64,000 nucleotides of DNA from assembly GCF_040222385.1 (NCBI RefSeq), contig NZ_JAVKDF010000040.1:147274-211273 (forward strand), in the 5' to 3' direction. Each line of letters begins with the position of its first letter. Positions within the stretch are counted from its first letter, which is position 1. Under the pieces are notes generated by a model, which was given only the letters and a program-made list of their open reading frames with translations, was not told where the DNA came from and searched no databases. A program made the translations under genes and the position numbers. Of the stretch, positions 55,301 through 64,000 are shown in pieces. This DNA comes from Imperialibacter sp040222385. Lineage in GTDB: Bacteria > Bacteroidota > Bacteroidia > Cytophagales > Cyclobacteriaceae.

Positions 55301-58300
55301 GCGGTACACTATGAATGGACAAAGGATGGCAGCCCAATAGCCGAAATCGGCTCCAATCTGCTAGTGACCGAGTCCGGCAACTACAGCGTGACTATCACCT
55401 ACTCACCCAGCAGCGACACCATGACCCCGTCCTGTTCCTATTCAGACAATGTAATTATTACCATCGACGATGTGCCCGTGCTTGACCTGGGAGATGACGT
55501 CCTTGTTTGCCAGGGTGAAGCCGCCACGCTTGCTTCCAATATTAGCGGAGACTCTTACGTGTGGGTAAACCTGGCCTCGGGCGACGAACTGGGCTATGAT
55601 CCTACCCTTGAAGTAACCGAAGCGGGGCAGTACCGCTTAACAGTGGAGGCAGGCACCTGTTCAGTTTCCGATGCTGTTTCCGTTAGCCTGCTGCCAGCAC
55701 CCGAAGCCGGCTTTTTGGCCAGCGGCCTCCAGGTTTGCGAAGGGGAAGAGGTATCCTTTACAGATATTTCATTTTCCATGACAGCCAGCGATCCTGTTGT
55801 TGCCCGTCAGTGGGATTTTGGCAACGGAGAAACAGCCGATACCTCAAATCCTTCCACTACCTACGCTTCATCGGGTAGCTATACAGTTACCCTCGAAGTG
55901 GAAACGCAAAACGGATGCAGCGACACATTCACCAGGGGCATTGTGGTAGATGCTCCTCCTGCCGTTTCATTTGACGCAGAAAATGCCTGCCAGGGAACTT
56001 CAGTTGGCTTTACCAACACCTCAACAAGCACCGCTTCTCCTGTTACTTATCTCTGGACTTTTGGCGATGGCACCACCTCCACAGAAGAAAGCCCTTTCCA
56101 CACCTTCGACGAAGCCGGTTTATTTGATGTAACGCTTAAAGTCACTGCCGGAAAGTGCTCGGAAGAATTTTTGAAGCAAATCGAAATCTACCCCGCACCT
56201 GACCTTGACCTGGCTGCTACTTCCGTTACCTGCGGTAACCAGCTTGTTCTTGACGCTGGCAGCCCTGGCGCTACCTACAGATGGTACGATGTCGGCTCAG
56301 GAAGTACACTTGGTACCGACCAAACCTATGTCGTAACCTTAAACATGGCCATAGGCATTGAAGTGACGACCCCAAATGGTTGCCTGTTAACCGACGAAAC
56401 AACTGTGACTCTCAACAGCCCCGTTCAAATTGATTTGGGCTTAGACAGGGAAGTTTGCGGCCCTGTGACCCTTGATGCAGGGGCTTTCCCTAATGGCACC
56501 TATGCCTGGTCAACAGGGGAAACCACCAGAAAGATCAATGTTGCCACCACCGGCTTATATAGCATTTCTTTTGTGGATCAAAATGGTTGTACCGACTCAG
56601 ACGAGGTGTTTATCACTGTATCTCCACTGCCTTCTGTGGAGTTGGGCGGAGACATTACAGCTTGCGCAGGGAAGGTGGTTACACTTAATGCGAAAAACCC
56701 GGGTGCCCAATTCCTATGGTCGACAGGCCAGACCAGCCAAAGCATTAGCGTTACCCAAAATGGCACTTACACCGTTCGGGTAAGTGTAGGCAACTGTTGG
56801 GTCGAAGACAATATCCTCGTGACGTTCCTCGAGTCACCCGAAGTGGACATTGCTTTTACAGGCCAATGCGAGGGTGATGCCATTAGCTTTGAGCCCGTAT
56901 TATCCAACGACACCGGCACTTTGAACTACCTTTGGTCGTTTGGCGACGGCACGCAATCAGCCAATAGCCAACCTGACAAGGTTTTCAGTGTAGCCAATAC
57001 CTACCAGGTCACGCTAGTGGCCACTAATGCTGCAGGTTGCAAAACAGAAGTGAGCAAGCTGGTGGCTGTGAAACCTTCTCCGAAGCCGAACTTTGTGTTC
57101 AAAAACGTATGTGAGGACGAACAGCTAACATTCACAAACTCCACTTCGTATGCCGGGAACCTCAGCGACGTTTCTTACCTGTGGAACTTTGGCGATGGCA
57201 ATACTTCTGAAGCTTTTCAGCCGACCCATAGCTACCAAACAAAAGGACGCTATTTCGTTACATTGACTGCTTCCACGGATGCTTCGTGCGAGAGAACCCA
57301 AACAAAAGAAATAGTCGTCAACGAAGGACCATCGCTCAATCTTCCTGCTTCCATCGAAACCTGTGAATCCACTTACCTGCTGGATGCCGGTAACCCGGGC
57401 AGTACTTATAAATGGCAAAATAACTCTTCCAATCGCACATATTTAGCCACCCAAAGTGGCACTTATACCGTTAGGGTCACCAATACGAATGGCTGCGCTG
57501 TATCGGGTGCCGTTGAGGTTGCGCTGCTCGAATCGGAGCTGCCAGACCTGGGCGAAGACCGGGAGGCCTGTGGAGAAGAAGTGCTTGATCCAATGATCAG
57601 TGCCGCCAGCTATTTGTGGTCGACAGGGCATACAAGCCCTACAATAACTGCCAGCGAGACCGGCACCTACTGGGTGGAAACCATCAGCAACGACTTGTGC
57701 ATTCACAGGGACACCGTCAACCTGATCGTTTACCCCAGGCCCGTGATCTCACTGGGCGACGATATAGTATTGTGTAAGGGAGAGCCTCTAACACTTGACG
57801 CCTCGTCAGACATAGCCAGTAGCTATAAATGGAGCAATGGCTCCACCGACCCTCTGCTTGCTGTCACTTCCTCGGGCACTTACGGTGTCACACTCACCAG
57901 CCCAAAAGGCTGCACTTTCTATGAAGAGATTAAAGTCACGGTCAATGAGCTTCCTACCCTGGCGTTCGCCGATGAATATGAAGAGTGCGAAAGCCTGCTC
58001 CTCGGGGTAGATAATATCAGGAGTGAGTTCTTATGGTCAACAGGCAGCACCGGAAAAAACATAAAGATTACAGAAAGTGATACCTACTGGCTCAAAATTT
58101 CAGACCGCAATGGCTGCGTGAATGCAGATACCACCAGCGTAGTTATCAGACCTAACCCTATAGTTGACCTGGGGCCGGATGTTGTGCTTTGCTATGGCGA
58201 AACGGTTGAGGTGGATGCGGGAGTTCAGGCAGGTTATAGATGGAATGACTTGTCTGACACCAGGTTTAAAGCTGTCGGTGTCACAGGAACATATTCGGTT

Positions 58301-59116
58301 ACTGTAACCAACGAGTTCGGCTGTGAAAACAGTGACAAAATCAACGTAACCGTCAAACCAACCCTGGGGCTCAATCTGGCGGCCGAGGCATTGATTTGCT
58401 CTCCTGAGGAGTTCTTTCTGGATGCTGGCGTTGCCAATGTTTCCTACGTTTGGACATCGAATACTGGCTATACCTCAACCGATCAGGTCATTTACCCAAC
58501 CGAGCCTGGCACCTACTACTTACAGGTAACCGCAACAGACGGCTGCGCTGAAACAGACGTGGTGGAAGTGAAGGAAACCACCCAAAAAATAAAGGCCAGC
58601 TTCTTGATACCAAGTGAAGTAAGTGTGGAGGAAGAGGTGCATTTTGTGCAGCTGACCGAACCCGAGCCACTTTCCTTCAAATGGACCTTCGGCGATGGGT
58701 TTTCGTCCGTGAGGGCCAACCCTTCTTATATCTATTACCGGCCAGCAGACTACACGGTGAGCCTGACTGTATCAAATGGAGTTTGCTCCGACACGGAGGA
58801 GAAGCTGCTGAAGGTGCTGGAGTTCAGGCCGTCGGAGCCAGCCACCGACAAGGTGAGGCTGCTGGAGCTTTACCGGAGCAATCTGTACCCCAACCCGGCA
58901 GAAGATGTGGTGAAAATTGACCTGGAGCTGAGCGACGAAGCACCCGTACTGGTACAAGTATTCAACCTAAGCGGGCTCAAAATAGCGGAGTACGAATTCG
59001 TCGGAATAGAGGAGCTCATTGAGTTTAATATGCACGGGATGGTGCCTGGCACCTACATCATGGCCATACAGGCGGGAAGGATTTCGAAAACGATCAGGTT
59101 TGTAAAGACCTATTGA
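52304..59116 (+). CDS. Giant PKD/Ig-repeat adhesin with a type A T9SS sorting domain
   Basis: A 2,270-residue secreted protein. The start is the ATG at 52304, which overlaps the FnIII stop; it has a G-rich ribosome site and gives a signal region ending near SYSGKAQ. A beta-helix-like N-terminus (about 40-340) is followed by five PKD domains, three Ig-like modules, five more PKD domains (W-(D/S/N)-FGDG motif, ten in total) and nine or more Ig-like modules of the form L-x-x-x-x-x-x-C-x-(G/S)...W-S-x-G...T-G-T-Y-x-V. The C-terminus has the type A sorting domain (SNLYPNPAEDVVKIDLELSD ... IRFVKTY). It should be exported by the T9SS and anchored to the surface. The first 2.6 kb look more AT-rich than the rest. 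Confidence 0.92.
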   Translation: MRRAIIISSCVYGKCFAINRYLLSMLLSLLLSYSGKAQVSVANQNIPIEIQPDATFFIPGNYTDNSTYGDGKLKLYGTLIINGNISNLGSTTLIATPAADSIPTETPRISGNGDQTLSISSAEETFLSNPIIAKPSGVFILRASQRILFGDTLTFESGNIKLENSKVFLKDGGTLKNEFSASRFTGEGSISTTLPSINTDVTDYNMAGMGLLVSTGSQSAANVGITRHHIPAGIKKFDVANDTTILKYFELTFGEEAGIFDKMTFNFFNVTDEMNSLKEHAEELAVYTSEDNGASWLMLDAVVSSDASSITNDNVVFNANSTNYIVVAEICDNDHKPKAVPTSNNESALIEENNTTIKVCYGGVLDLSSTADYHHWIVNGVVIPSSSVDTYIFDLTDPLTDGAKITLFERNNRGCEREIEYTIDVLPLPIADFSHSPENGQSCYGATVQFIKQSLPVGSGADFDLVAWYWDFKDNDITSTLEEPTHVFSDTGKFAVTLITENRFGCSSTVFSKTVRVNALPIPDFDFEDLSATATREACQLEAIAFSNYSHYENFDGATLDSAGMSYNWEFGDGNSGGDINVEHTYSGYGAMEVTLIATEPGHGCKNSVKKTIQVDPRPVPKFHFEVEESPILEVCEGIDILFANESTIDDGSPISYMWDYGDDSLSSEKSPIREYVYSKDTVIRQVVLEVTSYDYGCVFSDTLNLTIHPAPSGDFHMEFDELSLEHICTGVDVDFVNNSDIEGGRSMRYVWDFDDASALDTLISKDIVSHSFADPREHYIRLTRISSDLCINDFRQSLWTHPYPQVDFAFNNACDGAPTTFYNKSDIQTDEIANLSWDYGDTQSSANKDSVHTHDYPTFGSYPVTLTATSSYNCESSVEKTVEVFQRPSFNLGPSALSCSGSFTIDPSADATVYLPAGTSFTWYKHPDFEQAIAFGDQLEVTESGSYKAVLTTDDPQNCEASFSIPVYIVDPGDLGANRTVCESTVLDATPSSVPPTGAVHYEWTKDGSPIAEIGSNLLVTESGNYSVTITYSPSSDTMTPSCSYSDNVIITIDDVPVLDLGDDVLVCQGEAATLASNISGDSYVWVNLASGDELGYDPTLEVTEAGQYRLTVEAGTCSVSDAVSVSLLPAPEAGFLASGLQVCEGEEVSFTDISFSMTASDPVVARQWDFGNGETADTSNPSTTYASSGSYTVTLEVETQNGCSDTFTRGIVVDAPPAVSFDAENACQGTSVGFTNTSTSTASPVTYLWTFGDGTTSTEESPFHTFDEAGLFDVTLKVTAGKCSEEFLKQIEIYPAPDLDLAATSVTCGNQLVLDAGSPGATYRWYDVGSGSTLGTDQTYVVTLNMAIGIEVTTPNGCLLTDETTVTLNSPVQIDLGLDREVCGPVTLDAGAFPNGTYAWSTGETTRKINVATTGLYSISFVDQNGCTDSDEVFITVSPLPSVELGGDITACAGKVVTLNAKNPGAQFLWSTGQTSQSISVTQNGTYTVRVSVGNCWVEDNILVTFLESPEVDIAFTGQCEGDAISFEPVLSNDTGTLNYLWSFGDGTQSANSQPDKVFSVANTYQVTLVATNAAGCKTEVSKLVAVKPSPKPNFVFKNVCEDEQLTFTNSTSYAGNLSDVSYLWNFGDGNTSEAFQPTHSYQTKGRYFVTLTASTDASCERTQTKEIVVNEGPSLNLPASIETCESTYLLDAGNPGSTYKWQNNSSNRTYLATQSGTYTVRVTNTNGCAVSGAVEVALLESELPDLGEDREACGEEVLDPMISAASYLWSTGHTSPTITASETGTYWVETISNDLCIHRDTVNLIVYPRPVISLGDDIVLCKGEPLTLDASSDIASSYKWSNGSTDPLLAVTSSGTYGVTLTSPKGCTFYEEIKVTVNELPTLAFADEYEECESLLLGVDNIRSEFLWSTGSTGKNIKITESDTYWLKISDRNGCVNADTTSVVIRPNPIVDLGPDVVLCYGETVEVDAGVQAGYRWNDLSDTRFKAVGVTGTYSVTVTNEFGCENSDKINVTVKPTLGLNLAAEALICSPEEFFLDAGVANVSYVWTSNTGYTSTDQVIYPTEPGTYYLQVTATDGCAETDVVEVKETTQKIKASFLIPSEVSVEEEVHFVQLTEPEPLSFKWTFGDGFSSVRANPSYIYYRPADYTVSLTVSNGVCSDTEEKLLKVLEFRPSEPATDKVRLLELYRSNLYPNPAEDVVKIDLELSDEAPVLVQVFNLSGLKIAEYEFVGIEELIEFNMHGMVPGTYIMAIQAGRISKTIRFVKTY

Positions 59117-59171
59117 TGTAAAAAACGACCTATGGACTAAATAATAGAAAATTAGAAAGCTTGCCGCTTAA

Positions 59172-59205
59172 CCCCTCTCCCACGGGCCGGACGGAGTCAG
59201 AGGGG
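59172..59205 (+). terminator. Possible hairpin between the two adhesin genes
   Basis: CCCCTCT (59172-59178) and AGAGGGG (59199-59205) form a 7-bp stem with a 20-nt loop in the 127-nt gap after the stop at 59116. No U-tract follows. It could end or weaken the transcript between the two giant genes. Confidence 0.4.
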
Positions 59206-59243
59206 GGTAGGGTTACGCCAGCTGGCTGAGGAAAAAAACCACC

Positions 59244-62200
59244 ATGTACATCGACCTAACCAAGTTAAAACTACTGGCACCCACGGTTGCTCTGCTACTG
59301 TGTTGGCAGACAGCAAAGGCAGTCCCCACTGCCACCTTTACTGCCGCACCTGTGTGCAAAGGCCAGGAGACCGTTTTTGTCAACGGTTCCACCACACTGT
59401 CGGGCAGCATCACCTTCTACTCCTGGGATTTTGGCGATGGGCAAAGCTCCACCGTGCCCAGCCCCCGCCATGTGTATGCATCGGCGGGTGACTTTGTGGT
59501 GAGGCTGTGGGTGATGGACAGCAATGGCGACCAGGACGACTTCTCCACCACGGTGACAGTGCACCCCACTGCGTCGGTTAATTTTACGGCCACTGCCGCC
59601 GACCGCTGTGTGTCCACCACGCAGTCGTTTACTGACCTTACCTCCATAGGGGGCGGCTCCACCATCACCGACTTTGAGTGGGACTTCGGCGATGGCACCA
59701 TCGTCAACTCCGCTATTTCCATCAACCCCACCCACGATTATGCAGCAGCCGGCACTTACACCGTTACGGTCACTGCCACCACCAACAATGCCTGCGAAAG
59801 CAGCCTGAGCAAGTCCATCACAATTTTCCCCGACCCGATAGCAGACTTCACTTTTCCCGGAGATGTGTGCCTGGGTGAAAGCATCGTTTTCACCAACAAC
59901 TCCTCCATTGCGTCAGGCAATGTTACTTACACCTGGGATTTTGACGATGGCTCCCCCACCTCCAGCCAAATCAGCCCCACCCATACTTTTGCTTCTGATG
60001 GGGTTTATGACGTGAGCCTGCTGGTGACCTCAGTCGCCGGCGGCTGCACCGATTTAATCACCCAACAGGTGGAAGTGTTTGCACAACCTGTGGCCAACTT
60101 CACCTTCAGCGATCATTGCTTTGAAGAGACTGCTTCCATCACCAATACAAGCACCGATGCTGCGAGCTATCTTTGGTCGTTCGGCGACGGAAGTCAGTCG
60201 ACGGACGCAATCCCCACGCACGACTACGCCAGCCCGGGCACCTTCGAAGTAACGCTGGAGGCCACCTCGGCCAATAACTGCGTGGATGTAGTCAATCAAA
60301 TCATCAATGTGCGGCCCAACCCGGTGGCTAATTTTGAAGTCGACGATACCTGCCTCGGCACGGCCACCGCCTTCACCAACTTTTCCACTATTACCAGTGG
60401 GCCTGTTACCTACTCGTGGGACTTTGGAGACGGAAGTCCGCTTTCCACCGACCCCAACCCAACTTACACCTACCCAACAGCCGGTGTTTACACCGTAGAG
60501 TTGACAGTTACTTCAAGCTTTACCTGCGAGGCGACCCACAGCACGACGGTTGAGATATTTGCCACCTCGGTGGGTGGCACACTGGCGGGGAGCACTACCC
60601 GCTGCGAAGATGACGACGCAGTTTATACATTGACTTTATCAGGAGAAACAGGCGATGTGGTTCGGTGGGAAAGGTCCCTCACAGGCGTAGACCAATGGAT
60701 CACCATCGACAATACCACCACATCGCTCGACTACAGCGACCTGGCGCAAACCACGTACTTCCGGGCGCTTGTCAAAAACGGAGTTTGCGATGGAGTCTAC
60801 TCCTCTATGGCTACCGTCCAAATTGACGAGCTTAGCGTAGGCGGTACCCTGGGCGGTGGCACCACTGTTTGCAGTGGCACCAACTCCACCACCCTGGAGA
60901 TATCGGGCTACACAGGAGGGGTAGTAGAATGGCAGTCGTCCGCCAGCTCAACCGGCCCCTGGACACCCATTGCCTCCACTGCCGCCTCCATGCCTTTCGA
61001 CAATTTGACAGCCACTACTTACTACCGGGTAATTGTGCAAAATGGCGTTTGCAGCAGCAGCCCGTCAAGCGTGGCTGAAATAGAAGTGTCGCCAGCAACA
61101 GTCGCTGGCCTTGTGAATGGATCGGCGGTTGTTTGCTATGGCACCAATTCAGGCCAACTCACACTGTCAGGCAACACGGGTTTAGTGGTTCGCTGGGAGT
61201 CGTCGCCCACTGGCGAGGAACCCTGGGCACCCATTGTCAATACCACCACAACCCTGGATTACGAAAATTTGCTTACCACCTCGTTCTACAGAGCCATTAT
61301 AAAAAGTGGTGTGTGTGATGAAAAGATCACCAATAAGGTGAAAGTACAGATTGACCCAGCGACTGTGGCGGGGGAGCTAAGCGGCCCCTCGCTGGTGTGT
61401 GGAGAGGCGAATGAAGGGACAATCCTTTTGAAAGGACAAACAGGAGCTGTGCTCAGGTGGCAGGAGTCGCCGGATGGAACCGCCTGGACAGACATTATCA
61501 ACACCACCACCAGCCAGTCTTTTACCGATTTAACTTCGACGACATTCTATAGGGCAGAGGTGCAAAGCGGCACTTGTACAGCAATTTTCACCTTGCCTTT
61601 CGAAGTAGAAGTGAGCGCCTTGCCCAATGTAGCTTTCAGCGTGGGAGAGGTCTGCGAAGGGCTGGCTTCACAGTTTGTCAATACTTCAACCGTGCCCAGT
61701 GGAACGGTAGCTTCTCAGGTTTGGGACTTTGGTGATGCTTCCTCTTCGGTCTCGACTTCTCCCAAGCATGGTTATGATAGCTACGGCACCTACCCTGTGA
61801 AGTTGATAGTGACGAGCAAGGCAGGTTGCGTCGACTCTCTAAGTCTGGCCGCAGTGGTCAACGCTGTTCCGGAAGTGTCGTTTACGCAGGAGGATGTTTG
61901 TTTTGGAGAGCCGATGGATTTCTCAAACTTGTCGACCCTGCCTCTTGGTTCAATCGATGAAATTGCCTGGAACTTCGGAGATGGCGCCACTTCCAGCGAG
62001 CAGGATCCGAGCTATACTTTTGAAGAACCAGGCGCTTTTCAGGCCAGCCTGACTATCACAAGCGATAAAAATTGTGAAGCCAGCTTCAGCAAGCAAGTGG
62101 TGGTATTTCCGCAACCCGTCGCCGCTTTCGAAGTTGGCAATGTTTGCTTTGGGGAGACGTCCACTTTTAAAAACAATAGCTCTGTGTCGTCAGGCACGCT

Positions 62201-63827
62201 TACCTATGTGTGGGACTTTGGCGACGGCACCCAGTCTACCTCCATCAATCCATCTCACAAGTACGAGGAGCCGGGGCACTACGCCATCAGCCTGACAGCG
62301 ACGACAAGCTTTGATTGCGTTTCAGAATTTTTAGTCGAAATAGATGTGTATGAACAGCCGGTGGCGAGCTTCTCCGTGGAGAATATCTGCCTAGATGCCT
62401 CAGCTATTTTCAACAACACCTCCACCGGTTCAGATGTCAGCTTTCGCTGGGAATTTGGCGATGGTATTGTTTCGGAGGAAATCAGTCCAAGCCACGATTA
62501 TGTCAGTGCTGGTATATACACGGTGACGCTGTCGGTTACGGCAGAAAGTGGTTGCTCAGATCAGTTTTCCTCCAAGATCACCGTATCGCCACTTCCACTT
62601 ATCAGCTTTGTGATGGAGGATGTGTGTATCGATAAGGCCGTGGTATTCTCTAATCTCAGTAGCATTATTTCTGGCGAAGTGTTGTACACCTGGTTCTTTG
62701 GTGATGGTAAAACATCGAATGAAGTAAATCCAGTTCACTCATACGAAGAAGCGGGCGCATTTACGGTACGGCTGGAAGGAGCCTCTGACAGCGGATGCAC
62801 AACTGTTCTTGAGAAAACCGTGGAGGTTTTTCCTTTGCCAAAGCCTGATTTTGTTGCTGATCCGGTATGCGATGGGTCCCCCACGACATTTGAGAACAAA
62901 ACGACGCTGGCATCCGGAGCGATAGCCAGCTACCTTTGGAATTTTGGTGATCAAACCAACTCCATTGTTGTGAGCCCGAGCAAGCAGTACCTCAATCCTG
63001 GTAGCTACCAGGCCTCTTTGCTGGCTGAGTCAGAAGCTGGCTGCAAAGCCATTGTGGTAAAAGAGGTGGTGGTTCATGACTTCCCGGTAGCCAATTTTAC
63101 GGTTGACAATGTGTGTGATGGATTTGAGATCGAGCCTGTCAACCGCTCAGAAATAGCCAGTGGTGATCTCACCTTCGAATGGGATTTTGGGGATGGGCAA
63201 ACTTTAGCCTCTTCCAATCCCACCCACTTGTATGAGGAGGCCGGGGTCTACACCATTACGCTGGCTGCCAACTCAGGCAACAACTGCAAAGACGTTTTTC
63301 AGCGGCAAGTCATTATTTATGCCCTGCCGGAGCCGAATGCTGGAGCCGACACCACCGTGAGCAAAGGCTATTCAGCCTTGCTGACAGGCAGTGGCGGCGT
63401 GAGCTATGTGTGGAGCCCTATCGATGGCCTGGCCAATTCCAACGTGCCCACCACCTGGGCGACACCGCTGCAAACCACCGACTACGAGCTGTTGGTCACA
63501 GATCAGTTTGGCTGCCAAAACAGAGATACCGTGACAGTGAACGTGAGCGACGACTACAGGATAGTGGCCAGCAACGTATTCACGCCTGACGGCAATGGCC
63601 AGAACGACACCTGGGTGATCCGAAATGTGGAGACGTTCGGAGATGTTAATGTGCGGGTGTTCGATCGCTTTGGCACTATGGTCTTCCAGGAAACTGCTTA
63701 CCAAAACGACTGGCGTGGCACTCGAGGGAATGATATCCTGCCGGACGGCACTTACTACTACGTTATCACCTTCTCAACTTCGGAAAGGAAGTACAATGGG
63801 GCTTTGACGATCATGAGGAATAGGTAG
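59244..63827 (+). CDS. Large PKD-repeat adhesin with a type B (CHU_C) T9SS sorting domain
   Basis: A 1,527-residue secreted protein. The signal peptide is MYIDLTKLKLLAPTVALLLCWQTAKA; a GAGGAA ribosome site lies 11 nt before the ATG at 59244. Twelve PKD domains (WDFGDG motif, some with WSFGDG or WNFGD) come in two blocks: five, then four Ig-like modules with G-(T/E)-L...R-W-(E/Q)-S-x-P-x-G...Y-R-A, then seven PKD domains. After an HYR-like linker, the C-terminal gliding-motility-associated domain (NVFTPDGNGQNDTWVIRN ... GALTIMRNR) marks type B T9SS cargo. Type B proteins usually attach through a PorP/SprF-type barrel, which fits the PorP-like gene nearby. The fibre could serve in adhesion or gliding. 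Confidence 0.93.
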   Translation: MYIDLTKLKLLAPTVALLLCWQTAKAVPTATFTAAPVCKGQETVFVNGSTTLSGSITFYSWDFGDGQSSTVPSPRHVYASAGDFVVRLWVMDSNGDQDDFSTTVTVHPTASVNFTATAADRCVSTTQSFTDLTSIGGGSTITDFEWDFGDGTIVNSAISINPTHDYAAAGTYTVTVTATTNNACESSLSKSITIFPDPIADFTFPGDVCLGESIVFTNNSSIASGNVTYTWDFDDGSPTSSQISPTHTFASDGVYDVSLLVTSVAGGCTDLITQQVEVFAQPVANFTFSDHCFEETASITNTSTDAASYLWSFGDGSQSTDAIPTHDYASPGTFEVTLEATSANNCVDVVNQIINVRPNPVANFEVDDTCLGTATAFTNFSTITSGPVTYSWDFGDGSPLSTDPNPTYTYPTAGVYTVELTVTSSFTCEATHSTTVEIFATSVGGTLAGSTTRCEDDDAVYTLTLSGETGDVVRWERSLTGVDQWITIDNTTTSLDYSDLAQTTYFRALVKNGVCDGVYSSMATVQIDELSVGGTLGGGTTVCSGTNSTTLEISGYTGGVVEWQSSASSTGPWTPIASTAASMPFDNLTATTYYRVIVQNGVCSSSPSSVAEIEVSPATVAGLVNGSAVVCYGTNSGQLTLSGNTGLVVRWESSPTGEEPWAPIVNTTTTLDYENLLTTSFYRAIIKSGVCDEKITNKVKVQIDPATVAGELSGPSLVCGEANEGTILLKGQTGAVLRWQESPDGTAWTDIINTTTSQSFTDLTSTTFYRAEVQSGTCTAIFTLPFEVEVSALPNVAFSVGEVCEGLASQFVNTSTVPSGTVASQVWDFGDASSSVSTSPKHGYDSYGTYPVKLIVTSKAGCVDSLSLAAVVNAVPEVSFTQEDVCFGEPMDFSNLSTLPLGSIDEIAWNFGDGATSSEQDPSYTFEEPGAFQASLTITSDKNCEASFSKQVVVFPQPVAAFEVGNVCFGETSTFKNNSSVSSGTLTYVWDFGDGTQSTSINPSHKYEEPGHYAISLTATTSFDCVSEFLVEIDVYEQPVASFSVENICLDASAIFNNTSTGSDVSFRWEFGDGIVSEEISPSHDYVSAGIYTVTLSVTAESGCSDQFSSKITVSPLPLISFVMEDVCIDKAVVFSNLSSIISGEVLYTWFFGDGKTSNEVNPVHSYEEAGAFTVRLEGASDSGCTTVLEKTVEVFPLPKPDFVADPVCDGSPTTFENKTTLASGAIASYLWNFGDQTNSIVVSPSKQYLNPGSYQASLLAESEAGCKAIVVKEVVVHDFPVANFTVDNVCDGFEIEPVNRSEIASGDLTFEWDFGDGQTLASSNPTHLYEEAGVYTITLAANSGNNCKDVFQRQVIIYALPEPNAGADTTVSKGYSALLTGSGGVSYVWSPIDGLANSNVPTTWATPLQTTDYELLVTDQFGCQNRDTVTVNVSDDYRIVASNVFTPDGNGQNDTWVIRNVETFGDVNVRVFDRFGTMVFQETAYQNDWRGTRGNDILPDGTYYYVITFSTSERKYNGALTIMRNR

Positions 63828-63860
63828 GGGCTGGTTGGTCAGAACGGAACCAGTGAATTG

Positions 63861-64000
63861 GAGACTGTTCAGAAAAGTGTGTCATAAGTATAAGTAAAAA
63901 TAAAATGAGAACTTATGACAGAAATGGAATCAAAGAGACCACCTCGGAGTGAGTTGGAGCAACTTTTCGAGGAAGCATTACAGACACTTAAGTCGGGCAA
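63861..64000 (+). mobile_element. Left end of a probable IS256-family insertion sequence (runs out of the window)
   Basis: The sequence GAGACTGTTCAGAAAAGTGT beginning at 63861 resembles the terminal inverted repeat of IS256-family elements, and an open reading frame starts 54 nt later. The right end and target duplication are outside the window. It lies 33 nt after the stop of the type B adhesin. The call rests on resemblance. Confidence 0.5.
63915..64000 (+). CDS. Transposase, N-terminal fragment (cut by the window edge)
   Basis: An open frame from the ATG at 63915 runs to the window end and begins MTEMESKRPPRSELEQLFEE. The helical, charged N-terminus fits IS256-family transposases, which start with a short helical region before the DDE domain. 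Only 28 codons are visible, so the family cannot be proven here. Confidence 0.45.
   Translation, partial: MTEMESKRPPRSELEQLFEEALQTLKSG

Noticed and set aside
52304..63827. CRISPR or simple DNA tandem array in the PKD genes
   Set aside because: The repeats are at the protein level, long and diverged, inside continuous coding frames.

Overview
The window looks like chromosome of a gliding, type IX secretion (T9SS) bacterium of the Bacteroidota, most likely order Cytophagales. This rests on ssb-gldE-gldD synteny, a PorP/SprF-family barrel, both kinds of T9SS C-terminal sorting domain (type A on two proteins, type B/CHU_C on one), many PKD-repeat adhesins, lipoproteins with Bacteroidota-type signal peptides and LytS/LytTR signalling. 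No tRNA, rRNA or CRISPR array was seen. The genus cannot be fixed from the sequence alone.

Region 1 (1-9.1 kb): the end of ssb, gldE, gldD and recG run rightward. They meet a leftward four-gene operon (8834 to 4442) with translationally coupled junctions: an exported protein of eleven 34-residue repeats, a canonical LytS-type histidine kinase, a second kinase-like membrane protein that has lost its phospho-acceptor His and its N-box Asn, and a LytTR response regulator. Upstream lies a perfect 12-bp direct repeat with 21-bp period, the geometry expected of a LytTR operator, so the operon probably controls itself.

Region 2 (9.1-34.9 kb): single genes and small clusters. These are an exported protein with a paralogue at 26.7 kb, an O6-alkylguanine-DNA alkyltransferase, an alpha/beta hydrolase, two M20D amidohydrolases, a MacB/FtsX permease, a 42-residue membrane peptide, a penicillin-acylase-family Ntn hydrolase, arylamine N-acetyltransferase, a glycosyltransferase, a TerB-like protein, a muralytic peptidase next to a patatin lipase (neither with a signal peptide), a PIG-L deacetylase, a PrsW-like membrane protease cluster, small lipoproteins, an OmpA/PD40 protein and an exported amidohydrolase.

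Region 3 (34.9-63.8 kb): a surface-apparatus locus. A leftward six-gene operon (50105 to 34892) encodes a PorP/SprF barrel with a coiled coil and SPOR-like tail, a second outer-membrane barrel, a PQQ-type beta-propeller, a 1,697-residue modular giant, a BspA-repeat T9SS cargo interrupted by one in-frame TGA, and an exported HEAT-like protein. Divergently, a fibronectin-III protein is coupled by an ATGA overlap to a 2,270-residue PKD/Ig adhesin (type A sorting), followed by a 1,527-residue PKD adhesin (type B sorting). A likely reading is an outer-membrane platform plus its giant secreted adhesins. The first gene-operon junction carries an unusual array of in-phase short repeats and hairpins. 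The right edge enters a probable IS256-family insertion sequence.
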